Shown here piece by piece: positions 1 to 6,460 of a DNA stretch of 21,688 nt. The number at the start of each line of letters is the position of its first letter. Position 1 is the first letter of the stretch. The position numbers were made by a program, and so were the translations under genes. Source of the stretch: Blastocatellia bacterium. Its GTDB lineage: Bacteria > Acidobacteriota > Blastocatellia > Pyrinomonadales > Pyrinomonadaceae. The notes below the pieces were generated by a model. It made no database searches, was not told the DNA's origin, and saw only the letters and a list, made by a program, of their open reading frames with translations. Location: NCBI GenBank assembly GCA_003488005.1, contig DNND01000007.1:1-21688 (forward strand). The letters are read 5' to 3'.

Positions 1-43
1 GCGTCGAAGACACTTGATCAGAGGTTCCTAAAGTCTGTGCCAC

Positions 44-1159
44 TTACGGCTGCGGCGTCGAAAGCAGGAAGACGGCAAATGATGCCAACCAGTGCTCACC
101 GGCATAATCGCCGCTGGCAACGTGGGCCAACGCATCCGCGGCGTGCGCTCGGGCCGATTCAGTAAGAATGCGGCGGTCCGGATCGGTTTTGGGGAGCGCC
201 GCGGCGATGCTGCGCATGCACCAGGCACGGCTGAGATTCAGACCATCCAAATGAACCAGTTTCGGATCGGTTCGATCAGTAACTACGGCGGGTCGCAACA
301 AACCTTTGAACCGCTGCGTGGCTAGTTGCGGCAGGAAGCGATGAAACCAGCGGCGAAACTCGGCAGGCGCCAGCACCCGTCGCATGAGATCCGCTTCCAT
401 CAAGGCCGGCGAAAAGAAATCTTCGCCACCCGGCTCCCAGTTTCCCGGATAGTCGACGTCCTTCTCAAAATAGGTGCGGCTGCGTTCGGCAATCAGGGTT
501 GCGAGTTTTTCATCACCGGTTGCCTTCGCGTAATCAAATGCAAAAGCTAACCCAAAAGCGGTGTTGGGGTGTACGCCGGTGCGAATCGGATAAGTCTGTT
601 TCGGCAGGAACGCAAGATACTGACTGACGATGGCGTTGGCGAGCGGCTGGAGATTATGTGACCACCCTTTGCCATCATTGTCGTTCAATAGTGACAGTTC
701 TTCGGCGAGTTTCAACAACCAGGCCCAACCATAAGTGCGCTCAAACGATTGCCGGTTCGGCTGTTTCAAGTATGCGACTTCGCCGTTAATGTTCTCGGCC
801 TTAAGGTTCGCAGCGAGAGCTTTGCGTATCTGCCCGGCTTCCGGAAGATTTGGAAAAGTTCGCAACAGCCGCACCAACATCCAGTGGCCGTGGACCGATG
901 AGTGCCAATCGAAACAACCGTAAAAAGCTGGATGAAGTTTCCTGGGATTGTCGACGTCGCCGCCGTCATTCATCACGTGCTCGGGTTTGTTTGGGTATTC
1001 CTTTGAGATGCACTTCAAAGCGAGGGTTGCGAAGTGTGACGCCTGCGATTGCGTAAACGGCAACCCTGTGCCGGCTGCGCGGGTGGCCTGCGGCCTCAAC
1101 TCAAGTGTGTTACCCATAACTAAGATCAAAATCAAAGCGTGCGCAAATGTCTTTAGCAA
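44..1159 (-). CDS. Secreted DUF2891 family protein
   Basis: This 371-residue protein matches the DUF2891 family, whose biochemical role is unknown. Family-like blocks are visible: GCFDWHSSVHGHW (81-93), YGWAWLLKL (143-151), HPNTAFGL (197-204) and WEPGGEDFFSP (241-251). The many Trp, His and acidic residues resemble an alpha/alpha-barrel glycan-active fold, but that is only an impression. The N-terminus (about 1-29) is a hydrophobic signal peptide, so the mature protein is probably periplasmic or extracellular. The start is TTG at 1157-1159, chosen because GGTGGAGG lies 6 bases upstream and no ATG fits better. It is the last gene of the minus-strand series and is separated from the upstream M15-like gene by an inverted repeat. 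I see no clear terminator in bases 1-43, and nothing else there. Family assignment is confident; function is not. Confidence 0.85.
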   Translation of the reverse strand: MLKTFAHALILILVMGNTLELRPQATRAAGTGLPFTQSQASHFATLALKCISKEYPNKPEHVMNDGGDVDNPRKLHPAFYGCFDWHSSVHGHWMLVRLLRTFPNLPEAGQIRKALAANLKAENINGEVAYLKQPNRQSFERTYGWAWLLKLAEELSLLNDNDGKGWSHNLQPLANAIVSQYLAFLPKQTYPIRTGVHPNTAFGLAFAFDYAKATGDEKLATLIAERSRTYFEKDVDYPGNWEPGGEDFFSPALMEADLMRRVLAPAEFRRWFHRFLPQLATQRFKGLLRPAVVTDRTDPKLVHLDGLNLSRAWCMRSIAAALPKTDPDRRILTESARAHAADALAHVASGDYAGEHWLASFAVFLLSTPQP

Positions 1160-1183
1160 CTCAAGCCTCCACCAAAATCTTTT

Positions 1184-1287
1184 TTGGCCGCGGATTTAAC
1201 GCGGATTTTGCGAATCTGAAAAAAATCGTTCTCAATGCTTTTCTTTATTGGTCTGATCTGCGTTCATTCGCGTAAATCTGCGGCCAA
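1184..1287. repeat. Imperfect intergenic inverted repeat of 9-11-base words
   Basis: Left arm 1184-1219 and right arm 1252-1287 both begin, read outside-in, with TTGGCCGC and then iterate words of the type GCGGATTTA, GCGAATNNN and GCAGATNNN at 9-11-base spacing. The outer 8 bp pair perfectly and the inner part only partly. The element fills the gap between the stop of the M15-like gene (1318) and the TTG start of the DUF2891 gene (1159). It could end transcription of the former or lie in the leader of the latter. Its words resemble those of the inverted repeat at 13975-14064. Confidence 0.7.
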
Positions 1288-1317
1288 TGTCTTCGACCTG
1301 GCGTCATTGAACGGAGC

Positions 1318-2082
1318 CTAGTATCGATGCGATGGCCGGCCGATATGAATGTGCGGGCCGGTTGCTGTCCCCGGTATCGCTGCGCGAAACGCCAAAAACG
1401 GAATGCCGTTGCTGCGCAAGAAGTTCAGCAGCGCCTGGCCTTCGGCGCCGTCCGGATGCAGGGAGATATCCATCGCGTTGTGATGATCCAGTCGCCAACG
1501 ATCGTGAATCGCGCCTTGTCCGAAAACCGCAATCGGCAACGGCTTCTTAAATGCATCAAGGAAAAACCGCTGCACTTTCCACGCGTCCGACAGAGCCCAG
1601 GAAGCGCCGCCATTGTAACGAATATACGCAGCGGTCTGCAGAAGTGAGCCTTTGGCCAGCGGCTTACTTTTGGCGAGTGTCTTTTCCGCGTCCGCTTCAA
1701 CCAATGCGTCCGCGATCTGCGCGTCGGCGCTGTTCATGCGCAGCTTGGTCTCAGTCACTTTGTCATTCGCGTCGGCCAGTGTGCGTTCGCTGGCCGCAAC
1801 TTCGTTTTTGGAGATCAATCCCTGCGCGAATAATTCTCGCGATTGCGTCAGGCGCGTTCCCGCTATGATGACAGTCTTTTCGTAGCTGGCCAGCAGTTTT
1901 TCTAAACTGCCCTTGTATTCTTTGGTTGCCTTGATAAATTCTGCTCGTAATCTTGCCAGTTCGTCGATTGGCTTGACTTGCAGCGGTTTCGCTTTTGTTG
2001 TTGACTTCCTTTTCTGTGCGAGCGCCGGCTGCAAAACAAACAATGACGCCGCAACAATCAGAGTCGAGTGAACCGCACGCAT
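1318..2082 (-). CDS. Secreted coiled-coil protein with M15-like metallopeptidase C-terminus
   Basis: This 254-residue protein starts at ATG 2080-2082. The frame stays open further upstream, but that part overlaps the YihY gene and does not look like protein. Residues 1-22 form a signal peptide ending in ALA. Residues about 38-137 are a charged helical hairpin; the stretch SRELFAQGLISKNEV resembles TolC/HlyD-type hairpins. The C-terminal 60 residues carry DHHNAMDISLH (199-209) and GPHIHIG (242-248), the spacing of zinc ligands in M15-type D,D-peptidases: H200/H201, D205 and the H244-x-H246 pair. The Glu usually found three residues before the last His pair is not seen (T241 is there), so activity is uncertain. 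It lies 44 bases after the YihY gene and is probably cotranscribed with it. A peptidoglycan-binding or -cleaving role is inferred. Confidence 0.65.
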   Translation of the reverse strand: MRAVHSTLIVAASLFVLQPALAQKRKSTTKAKPLQVKPIDELARLRAEFIKATKEYKGSLEKLLASYEKTVIIAGTRLTQSRELFAQGLISKNEVAASERTLADANDKVTETKLRMNSADAQIADALVEADAEKTLAKSKPLAKGSLLQTAAYIRYNGGASWALSDAWKVQRFFLDAFKKPLPIAVFGQGAIHDRWRLDHHNAMDISLHPDGAEGQALLNFLRSNGIPFLAFRAAIPGTATGPHIHIGRPSHRY

Positions 2083-2126
2083 TATCAATTTTGATCGCGT
2101 CTTGCCGTCAGAGTTAAGAGAATGGC

Positions 2127-2960
2127 TCACGAGTCTTGCTCCAGCTCGGAATTGATTTCTCCGCCGATCAGAATTGCGAGGCCGGTGAAGTAGAACCAAA
2201 GCATCAAGATGATCAATGCGCCGAGCGAGCCATAAGTCACGCTGTACGAGTTGAAAAAGTGCAAGTAGAGCCGAAAACAAAACGAAACCAGCAGCCACAA
2301 AACGACCGCAGTGATAGCGCCTACGTTCCACCACTTGCGCCCGCGATGGCGCTCGTCCGGGGCGAAATAGTAAATGAGATCAAACGTCAGCAAGATAAAC
2401 ACAAGCGCAATCGGAAACTGAAGAATTTTCCAGCCGAGGGTAAAAGCGGCACTCAAACCAAAGTGCCCAGCGATTGCATCACCGATCCGGCCGCCATAGA
2501 GCACCATTGCCAGCGCCACCACAATCAAGATCGACAGCATGATCGTGAGACCGATCGACACCAGCCTCACTTTCCACCATGGCCGCCGTTCCTTCACGCC
2601 GTACGCGACATTCAGCGTGTCGCTGATTGCACCCATTCCGTTTGACGCGGCCCACAGCGCTGCCAGTATGCCCAACGAAAGTTTGCCCCCACTGGCCGAC
2701 TGGCTGATCTCGTCCAGCGTCGTACGGACCAGCGTCACAGCGGAATAAGGCATGACTGTCGCGAGATAGGTCAGCAGCTTACTGCGCAAATCGGAACCGG
2801 CCTGGGCGAAATAACCAAGCAAGCTCATCAGAAAAAGCAGCAGGGGAAAAAGCGCGAGCAGGAAGTAGTAAGAGAGTTGTGCGGCGCGACCGAAAATGTC
2901 GTGATCGTTTATGCGCGTCCACAAGCGGCCGATGAATTTTTTCAAATGCAAACGAACCAT
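2127..2960 (-). CDS. YihY/BrkB family inner-membrane protein
   Basis: This 277-residue polytopic membrane protein belongs to the YihY/BrkB family (once annotated as RNase BN, which is now assigned to another protein). Typical features are the N-terminal DHDIFGRAAQLSYYFLLALFPLLLF segment (split here as DHDIFGRAAQLSYY at about 19-32, then a hydrophobic helix), a further run of about five hydrophobic helices, and the C-terminal YGSLGALIILMLWFY region. Its transport or other function is not established. The ATG at 2958-2960 is only one base from a strong AAGGGGG motif, an unusually short spacing. A TTG three codons downstream (2949-2951) would be better placed, so the true start may be there. An extended -10 promoter candidate lies about 42 bases upstream. 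The M15-like gene follows in the same direction. Confidence 0.9.
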   Translation of the reverse strand: MVRLHLKKFIGRLWTRINDHDIFGRAAQLSYYFLLALFPLLLFLMSLLGYFAQAGSDLRSKLLTYLATVMPYSAVTLVRTTLDEISQSASGGKLSLGILAALWAASNGMGAISDTLNVAYGVKERRPWWKVRLVSIGLTIMLSILIVVALAMVLYGGRIGDAIAGHFGLSAAFTLGWKILQFPIALVFILLTFDLIYYFAPDERHRGRKWWNVGAITAVVLWLLVSFCFRLYLHFFNSYSVTYGSLGALIILMLWFYFTGLAILIGGEINSELEQDS

Positions 2961-3001
2961 TCCCCCTTGAGTAAAGGTGATGCTTGATGTTTAGAAAACG
3001 G

Positions 3002-3010
3002 ATTCTAGCA
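3002..3010 (-). promoter_or_regulatory. Extended -10 promoter candidate for the YihY gene
   Basis: On the minus strand TGC-TAGAAT (-10 box at 3007-3002) forms an extended -10 element (TGN plus 5 of 6 consensus bases). No good -35 box is present, which is normal for extended -10 promoters. Transcription would start near 2995, giving a leader of about 35 bases. Confidence 0.4.
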
Positions 3011-3075
3011 CGCGTCGCTGGCGTACACTCGAACCCTAAAAAGGAGGAAATTATTGGCGGGGATTCGTAAACTTC

Positions 3076-3099
3076 GAAAATACAGCGGCGGTCCGGCTG
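3076..3099 (-). terminator. Weak terminator candidate downstream of lepB
   Basis: On the minus strand, two bases after the lepB stop codon, CAGC and GCTG (3099-3096 and 3086-3083) pair around a short loop, with two more G-C pairs past a bulged base. TATTTT follows. The stem is short, so this is only a possible terminator. Confidence 0.3.
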
Positions 3100-3100
3100 C

Positions 3101-3997
3101 TTATTTCACCATCGTTCCGGTGCGGTTCCAACGCGTGTTGTTGAAAAAATCCAAAATAAAGTTGCCGCTCGAGGGCGCACTCTCGTCGTAGGACCAGTAG
3201 ACAAACATCGCTCTGCCAATAACCAATTCGCGCGGCACAAAACCCCAGTAGCGACTGTCTTCACTGTTGTTGCGATTGTCTCCCATAACGAAATACTTGC
3301 CGGCGGGTATAACGATTTCCTTGCCGTCGCCTTCCAGTCGAAAGATTGGATAACTGTCTCCCGTGAAATCGGGGTTGTAGTAAACGTCGTAAGGTTCGCC
3401 TGCCTTGCGCGGCGATGGGTTCTTGAGGTGGAGCGGCGCTTTGTCGTTGTTATCTATCGCCTCGATTTGATGTTCGGGCAACTGCTTGCCGTTGATGATC
3501 AGATTTCTGCCTTCCATCCGGACGTGATCGCCGGGAAGACCGATGACTCGCTTGACGTAGTTAGTCGTTATCGGTTTATTGTCCGGTCGATCGTCGCTTC
3601 TGGAATCGTAACGATTGCCGGGATACTTAAAAACTATGATGTCGCCACGTCTAATTTCGCGTTGCGGTAGAAACGGCAATGACTTGCCGGGCGCAAAGAT
3701 AAATTTGTTGACCAGCAGGTGATCGCCAATCGTGATCGTGTTTTGCATCGAGCCGGTCGGCACCTTCACTGCTTGCACAATGAACGTCATGCCGAACAGG
3801 GCCATGATCACCGTGACCACCGCTGACTCGAAATATTCGCGCCAGACGGATTTCGGCGGACCTTTGGGTTTGGTTTCCACCGGCGATTTATCGTGACCGT
3901 TGCGCTGAAAAACTTTTGAAAATGAAAACGGTGTCGCTTTCTTTTTCGTTTCGACGTCGCTCTGCTTGCTGCGACCGCTGGAAGGGTTACTACTCAT
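3101..3997 (-). CDS. lepB: Signal peptidase I (LepB)
   Basis: This is the serine/lysine protease that removes signal peptides from exported proteins at the outer face of the cytoplasmic membrane (298 residues). Catalytic Ser83 is in PTGSMQNTI (80-88), general-base Lys149 is in NYVKRVIGLPGD (146-157), and the conserved GDNRNNSEDSRYWG block is at 239-252. One transmembrane helix lies at about 57-76. The first 50 residues form a polar, lysine-rich cytoplasmic tail. The ATG at 3995-3997 has no Shine-Dalgarno, but a sigma-70-type promoter ends 10 bases upstream, so the mRNA may be leaderless. It lies downstream of rnc with a 54-base gap that carries its own promoter, so it can be expressed independently. 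Many secreted proteins in this window are its likely substrates. Confidence 0.97.
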   Translation of the reverse strand: MSSNPSSGRSKQSDVETKKKATPFSFSKVFQRNGHDKSPVETKPKGPPKSVWREYFESAVVTVIMALFGMTFIVQAVKVPTGSMQNTITIGDHLLVNKFIFAPGKSLPFLPQREIRRGDIIVFKYPGNRYDSRSDDRPDNKPITTNYVKRVIGLPGDHVRMEGRNLIINGKQLPEHQIEAIDNNDKAPLHLKNPSPRKAGEPYDVYYNPDFTGDSYPIFRLEGDGKEIVIPAGKYFVMGDNRNNSEDSRYWGFVPRELVIGRAMFVYWSYDESAPSSGNFILDFFNNTRWNRTGTMVK

Positions 3998-4007
3998 CTA
4001 CAAAATT

Positions 4008-4036
4008 ATCCTAGATACGTTGTCTGCGATGGTCAA
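4008..4036 (-). promoter_or_regulatory. Sigma-70-type promoter of lepB
   Basis: On the minus strand, -35 TTGACC (4036-4031) and -10 TAGGAT (4013-4008) are separated by exactly 17 bases. Only 10 bases separate the -10 box from the lepB ATG. Transcription would therefore begin within about 3 bases of the start codon or on it. Confidence 0.65.
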
Positions 4037-4051
4037 GTGCGGTCTACTGGT

Positions 4052-4825
4052 TCACAGTTCTGAATTGAGTTGAGCGTCATCCGGAACACATTGCATTGCT
4101 TTTAACGCTGCTCTCGCGGCCGCGGTTTCTGCAGCCTTGATCGAGCGTCCCTCGCCGCGAATGCTGCCGCCATCCCAACTCACCTCGACATGGAAAGTGC
4201 GTTTGTGCGGCGGCCCTACTGCTTCGATTACTGAATAACGCGGGGCCGCGCTTCGCTCGGCCTGAAGCTTCTCTTGCAACATCGTTTTGAAGTCGGCCTG
4301 CGCGGCTGCCTTGGGCGTTACCACCCGCAGCTCTTCCCCGATCGCGCGTTGCACAAAATCCGTGGCGGCCGCCAAGCCGCCATCAAGAAAGATTGCGCCG
4401 GCAACGGCTTCCAACACGTCCGCCAGCAGTGCATCTTTTCGCCGCCCGCCACTTCTTTCTTCGCCGCGGCCAAACTTCAAAAAGTCGCCGAGCTGCATAC
4501 GCGCCGAGGCGGCAGCGAGTGTGGGCGCGCTAACCAGGCGGTGCTTCATGCGAGACAATTCGCCTTCCGTAACTTCCGGGTAGGCCGTGCATAAATAATC
4601 GGCGACTATCAATCCAAGCACCGAGTCGCCCAGGAACTCCATTGATTCATTGTGCAGCCGGCGCGCTTCATCTTCAGCGCCGGGGGCCACCTGTTCGTGG
4701 GCCCAGGAGCGATGCGTGACCGCCCGCTCCAGCAGCGCACGATTCTGAAAGTTGTAAGACAGAATTGTTTCCAGTAGATCCAGATCGGGAAGAGTCTGCG
4801 GCTGCTTAGCGGTAAGTCTCGGCAT
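4052..4825 (-). CDS. rnc: Ribonuclease III
   Basis: This is the double-strand-specific endoribonuclease that processes rRNA precursors and structured mRNAs (257 residues). The signature HNESMEFLGDSVLG (58-71) carries metal-binding E63 and D67. The second catalytic block, ADVLEAVAGAIFLDGG (135-150), carries D136 and E139. A double-stranded-RNA-binding domain at about 178-245 has the usual DFKTMLQEKLQ, GPPHKRTFHVEV and GEGRSIKAAETAAARAAL pattern. The ATG at 4823-4825 has no Shine-Dalgarno: it follows a terminator hairpin and its T-run with only three bases between. Because no other in-frame ATG precedes the catalytic domain, I kept this start, but it is the least certain part of the call. lepB follows, an order common in bacteria (rnc and lep are neighbours in E. 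coli). Confidence 0.96.
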   Translation of the reverse strand: MPRLTAKQPQTLPDLDLLETILSYNFQNRALLERAVTHRSWAHEQVAPGAEDEARRLHNESMEFLGDSVLGLIVADYLCTAYPEVTEGELSRMKHRLVSAPTLAAASARMQLGDFLKFGRGEERSGGRRKDALLADVLEAVAGAIFLDGGLAAATDFVQRAIGEELRVVTPKAAAQADFKTMLQEKLQAERSAAPRYSVIEAVGPPHKRTFHVEVSWDGGSIRGEGRSIKAAETAAARAALKAMQCVPDDAQLNSEL

Positions 4826-4828
4826 AAT

Positions 4829-4869
4829 AAAAAGCCGGAAGCATCGTCAACGTCAGACAAGCTTCCGGC
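4829..4869 (-). terminator. Rho-independent terminator of the TPR gene
   Basis: On the minus strand a perfect 9-bp stem, GCCGGAAGC (4869-4861) with GCTTCCGGC (4842-4834), is followed at once by TTTTT (4833-4829). The 18-base loop contains a further 3-bp pairing. It begins 27 bases after the TPR gene stop and ends 3 bases before the rnc start codon. Confidence 0.85.
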
Positions 4870-4896
4870 GCTTCGGAAATAGGCTAGCGAATGTTT

Positions 4897-6135
4897 TTAG
4901 TTGCGTCTGTGGTTGTTGCGCGGTTTCGGCTTAGTTGTCGTCGTCGCGGTTGCGGGCGCGGTCGTGGTTTTAGTCGTCGGTGCCACCGCCGTAGTCGCCG
5001 GCTTCGCTCCCGCCGGCAAGGACGCTGAACGGCCGGCAGTGTTAGCGCCCACGGCGCCAGAAGTTCCCGAGGTCGGCGTGGTCGCTGCCGGCGTAGCGGC
5101 AGGTAAGGTAGTAATCGGCGTTGGCAACGGCGGCAAAGGCTTGGACAACACGCTTGCGATCATTTCGTTCAAGCCGGCGTCCGATGCGTTGTGCCGGAAT
5201 TTATACCAAGTGCTTAAAGTGTCTAACCACTCTTTCTTGTTGGCGGCGTACTTTGCATCGCTGCCCGCCAGGGCGACGGCGCGAGCGTAAGCATCAACTA
5301 TGCGATCAATAACCTGGTTAATGTTCTCAAGCGCTAACTTGCTTTCCGGCGTTTCGTCTTTGCCGGCAAATCGGGTTTTGTAATCCGCCGACAACGTTGC
5401 GTACGGACCATTTTCATAAGAGAAGCCGATGTAATAGTAGTTCAACGGATCTTTTTTGAGGTCAGTTTCTAATTGGACAGACTTGATCAAGGCATTTAGC
5501 GCTTCCGTAGGATTGGTCTTAACTGCCTGGCGCCCGACCACATTGTAAAGATAGGCGAGTGTTTCTTCTTTGGACTTGAATGGCTGCCAGCTTTCCGGCG
5601 CTTTGTTGGCTTCAAGAAGCTGGATCGCTTTCTTCGCGTAGTTCACCGCATCGGCATTCAGACCTTCGTTCTTCAAGGCGATGGCGGCCAGGTAGCTGCC
5701 CCAAGCCATATCGATCATGACTCTGAGGTTCTCAGGTTCCTCGGCCAGGATTTCTTTGCCCAGCGCAAGCGCCTCTGTGTATTTCTTGTCGTTATAAAGG
5801 AGGGGTTGAAATCTTCCGCGGCGAGCTTCCTTATCGTAAGCCGCAATCCACTTCTTCAAGTAGGTGGGAATCGGTCCCTCTTCCTGCGGACAAGCAGCCA
5901 AATACTTCTTGCCGGCTTCCGCAGCCTTGGTCGGATCAGTAGTACGGAACTTGGTGAAGTCCGCGTACCAGGCGGTTTTGCTTTCATCCGTGCAGGCGCC
6001 CTGCGCGGCCGCCGGCGCCGGCGTCTGGGCTTTAGCTGGTGTCTGGGCGTTGACCAAAGGATTGATCGTGAACGCACTCGCGGCAATCACTGCCAGGCTC
6101 GCGTAAATGGCAAGCAATCTAATAAGTTTTTTCAT
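4897..6135 (-). CDS. Secreted TPR-like protein with Thr/Ala/Pro-rich tail
   Basis: This 412-residue protein is predicted to be exported and I cannot assign a specific function. Residues 1-31 are a signal peptide (MKK start, hydrophobic core, ending VNA-QT). Residues about 55-320 are helical with TPR-like pairs, for example YTEALALGKEILAEEPENL (119-137) and ADAVNYAKKAIQLLEAN (161-177), suggesting a protein-interaction scaffold. From about 335 to the end the chain is low-complexity Thr/Ala/Pro, finishing in a basic PKPRNNHRRN tail that could contact the cell wall or nucleic acid. I chose ATG 6133-6135, which is followed by a canonical signal peptide; GGGAGG lies 13 bases upstream. The frame also opens at a TTG seven codons earlier, but that codon overlaps the Shine-Dalgarno. 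A strong terminator follows the gene. Confidence 0.8.
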   Translation of the reverse strand: MKKLIRLLAIYASLAVIAASAFTINPLVNAQTPAKAQTPAPAAAQGACTDESKTAWYADFTKFRTTDPTKAAEAGKKYLAACPQEEGPIPTYLKKWIAAYDKEARRGRFQPLLYNDKKYTEALALGKEILAEEPENLRVMIDMAWGSYLAAIALKNEGLNADAVNYAKKAIQLLEANKAPESWQPFKSKEETLAYLYNVVGRQAVKTNPTEALNALIKSVQLETDLKKDPLNYYYIGFSYENGPYATLSADYKTRFAGKDETPESKLALENINQVIDRIVDAYARAVALAGSDAKYAANKKEWLDTLSTWYKFRHNASDAGLNEMIASVLSKPLPPLPTPITTLPAATPAATTPTSGTSGAVGANTAGRSASLPAGAKPATTAVAPTTKTTTAPATATTTTKPKPRNNHRRN

Positions 6136-6313
6136 CAGTAGTTCAGAACCTCCCAAGTTCTCTTATTCGTCTACCCTGGCAGAGACAATTATTATGCCGC
6201 ATTGGGGCGATACTAAGATGCGCGCTTACAAAATCCAGTTGCCGATCCGCGGTGTTGTAAGGATAGAGCCACAATTGTCGGCGACCAATAGAGTTTGAAT
6301 AAACAACGTCCGC

Positions 6314-6344
6314 AATATTCCTGCAACTGTCGCAGACCTGTCAA
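6314..6344 (-). promoter_or_regulatory. Possible promoter of the TPR gene in a 325-base gap
   Basis: The gap 6136-6460 holds no gene. On the minus strand it contains a perfect -35 TTGACA (6344-6339) with a 4-of-6 -10, AATATT (6319-6314), at a long 19-base spacing. The leader would be about 170 bases. Apart from this, the GGGAGG ribosome-binding site of the TPR gene and the terminator at 6384-6431, I see nothing in the gap. Confidence 0.3.
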
Positions 6345-6383
6345 GGCGGCAAGTGCGTCTGAAAAGATTCAGCAAATGTCTTG

Positions 6384-6431
6384 TAAAAGACCACTGCGCC
6401 GGCGGTCATTTCATAGACCCACCGGCGCAGT
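6384..6431 (-). terminator. Terminator hairpin downstream of the transpeptidase gene
   Basis: Perfect 10-bp arms ACTGCGCCGG (6393-6402) and CCGGCGCAGT (6422-6431) are extended inside by GGTC/GACC past a small bulge, with an 8-base loop. On the minus strand the stem is followed by GGTCTTTT. It lies about 30 bases after the transpeptidase stop at 6461. Confidence 0.7.
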
Positions 6432-6460
6432 TTGTTTCACGAGTTGTAAATGCTTCTAAG

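Noticed and set aside
2083..2334. N-terminal extension of the M15-like ORF to 338 residues
   Set aside because: The extension overlaps the YihY coding region and is Arg-rich shadow sequence. ATG 2082 gives a proper signal peptide.
4901..5290. 129-codon plus-strand ORF opposite the TPR protein tail
   Set aside because: Its Val/Ala-rich sequence is the antisense of the Thr/Ala/Pro low-complexity tail, with no ribosome-binding site.
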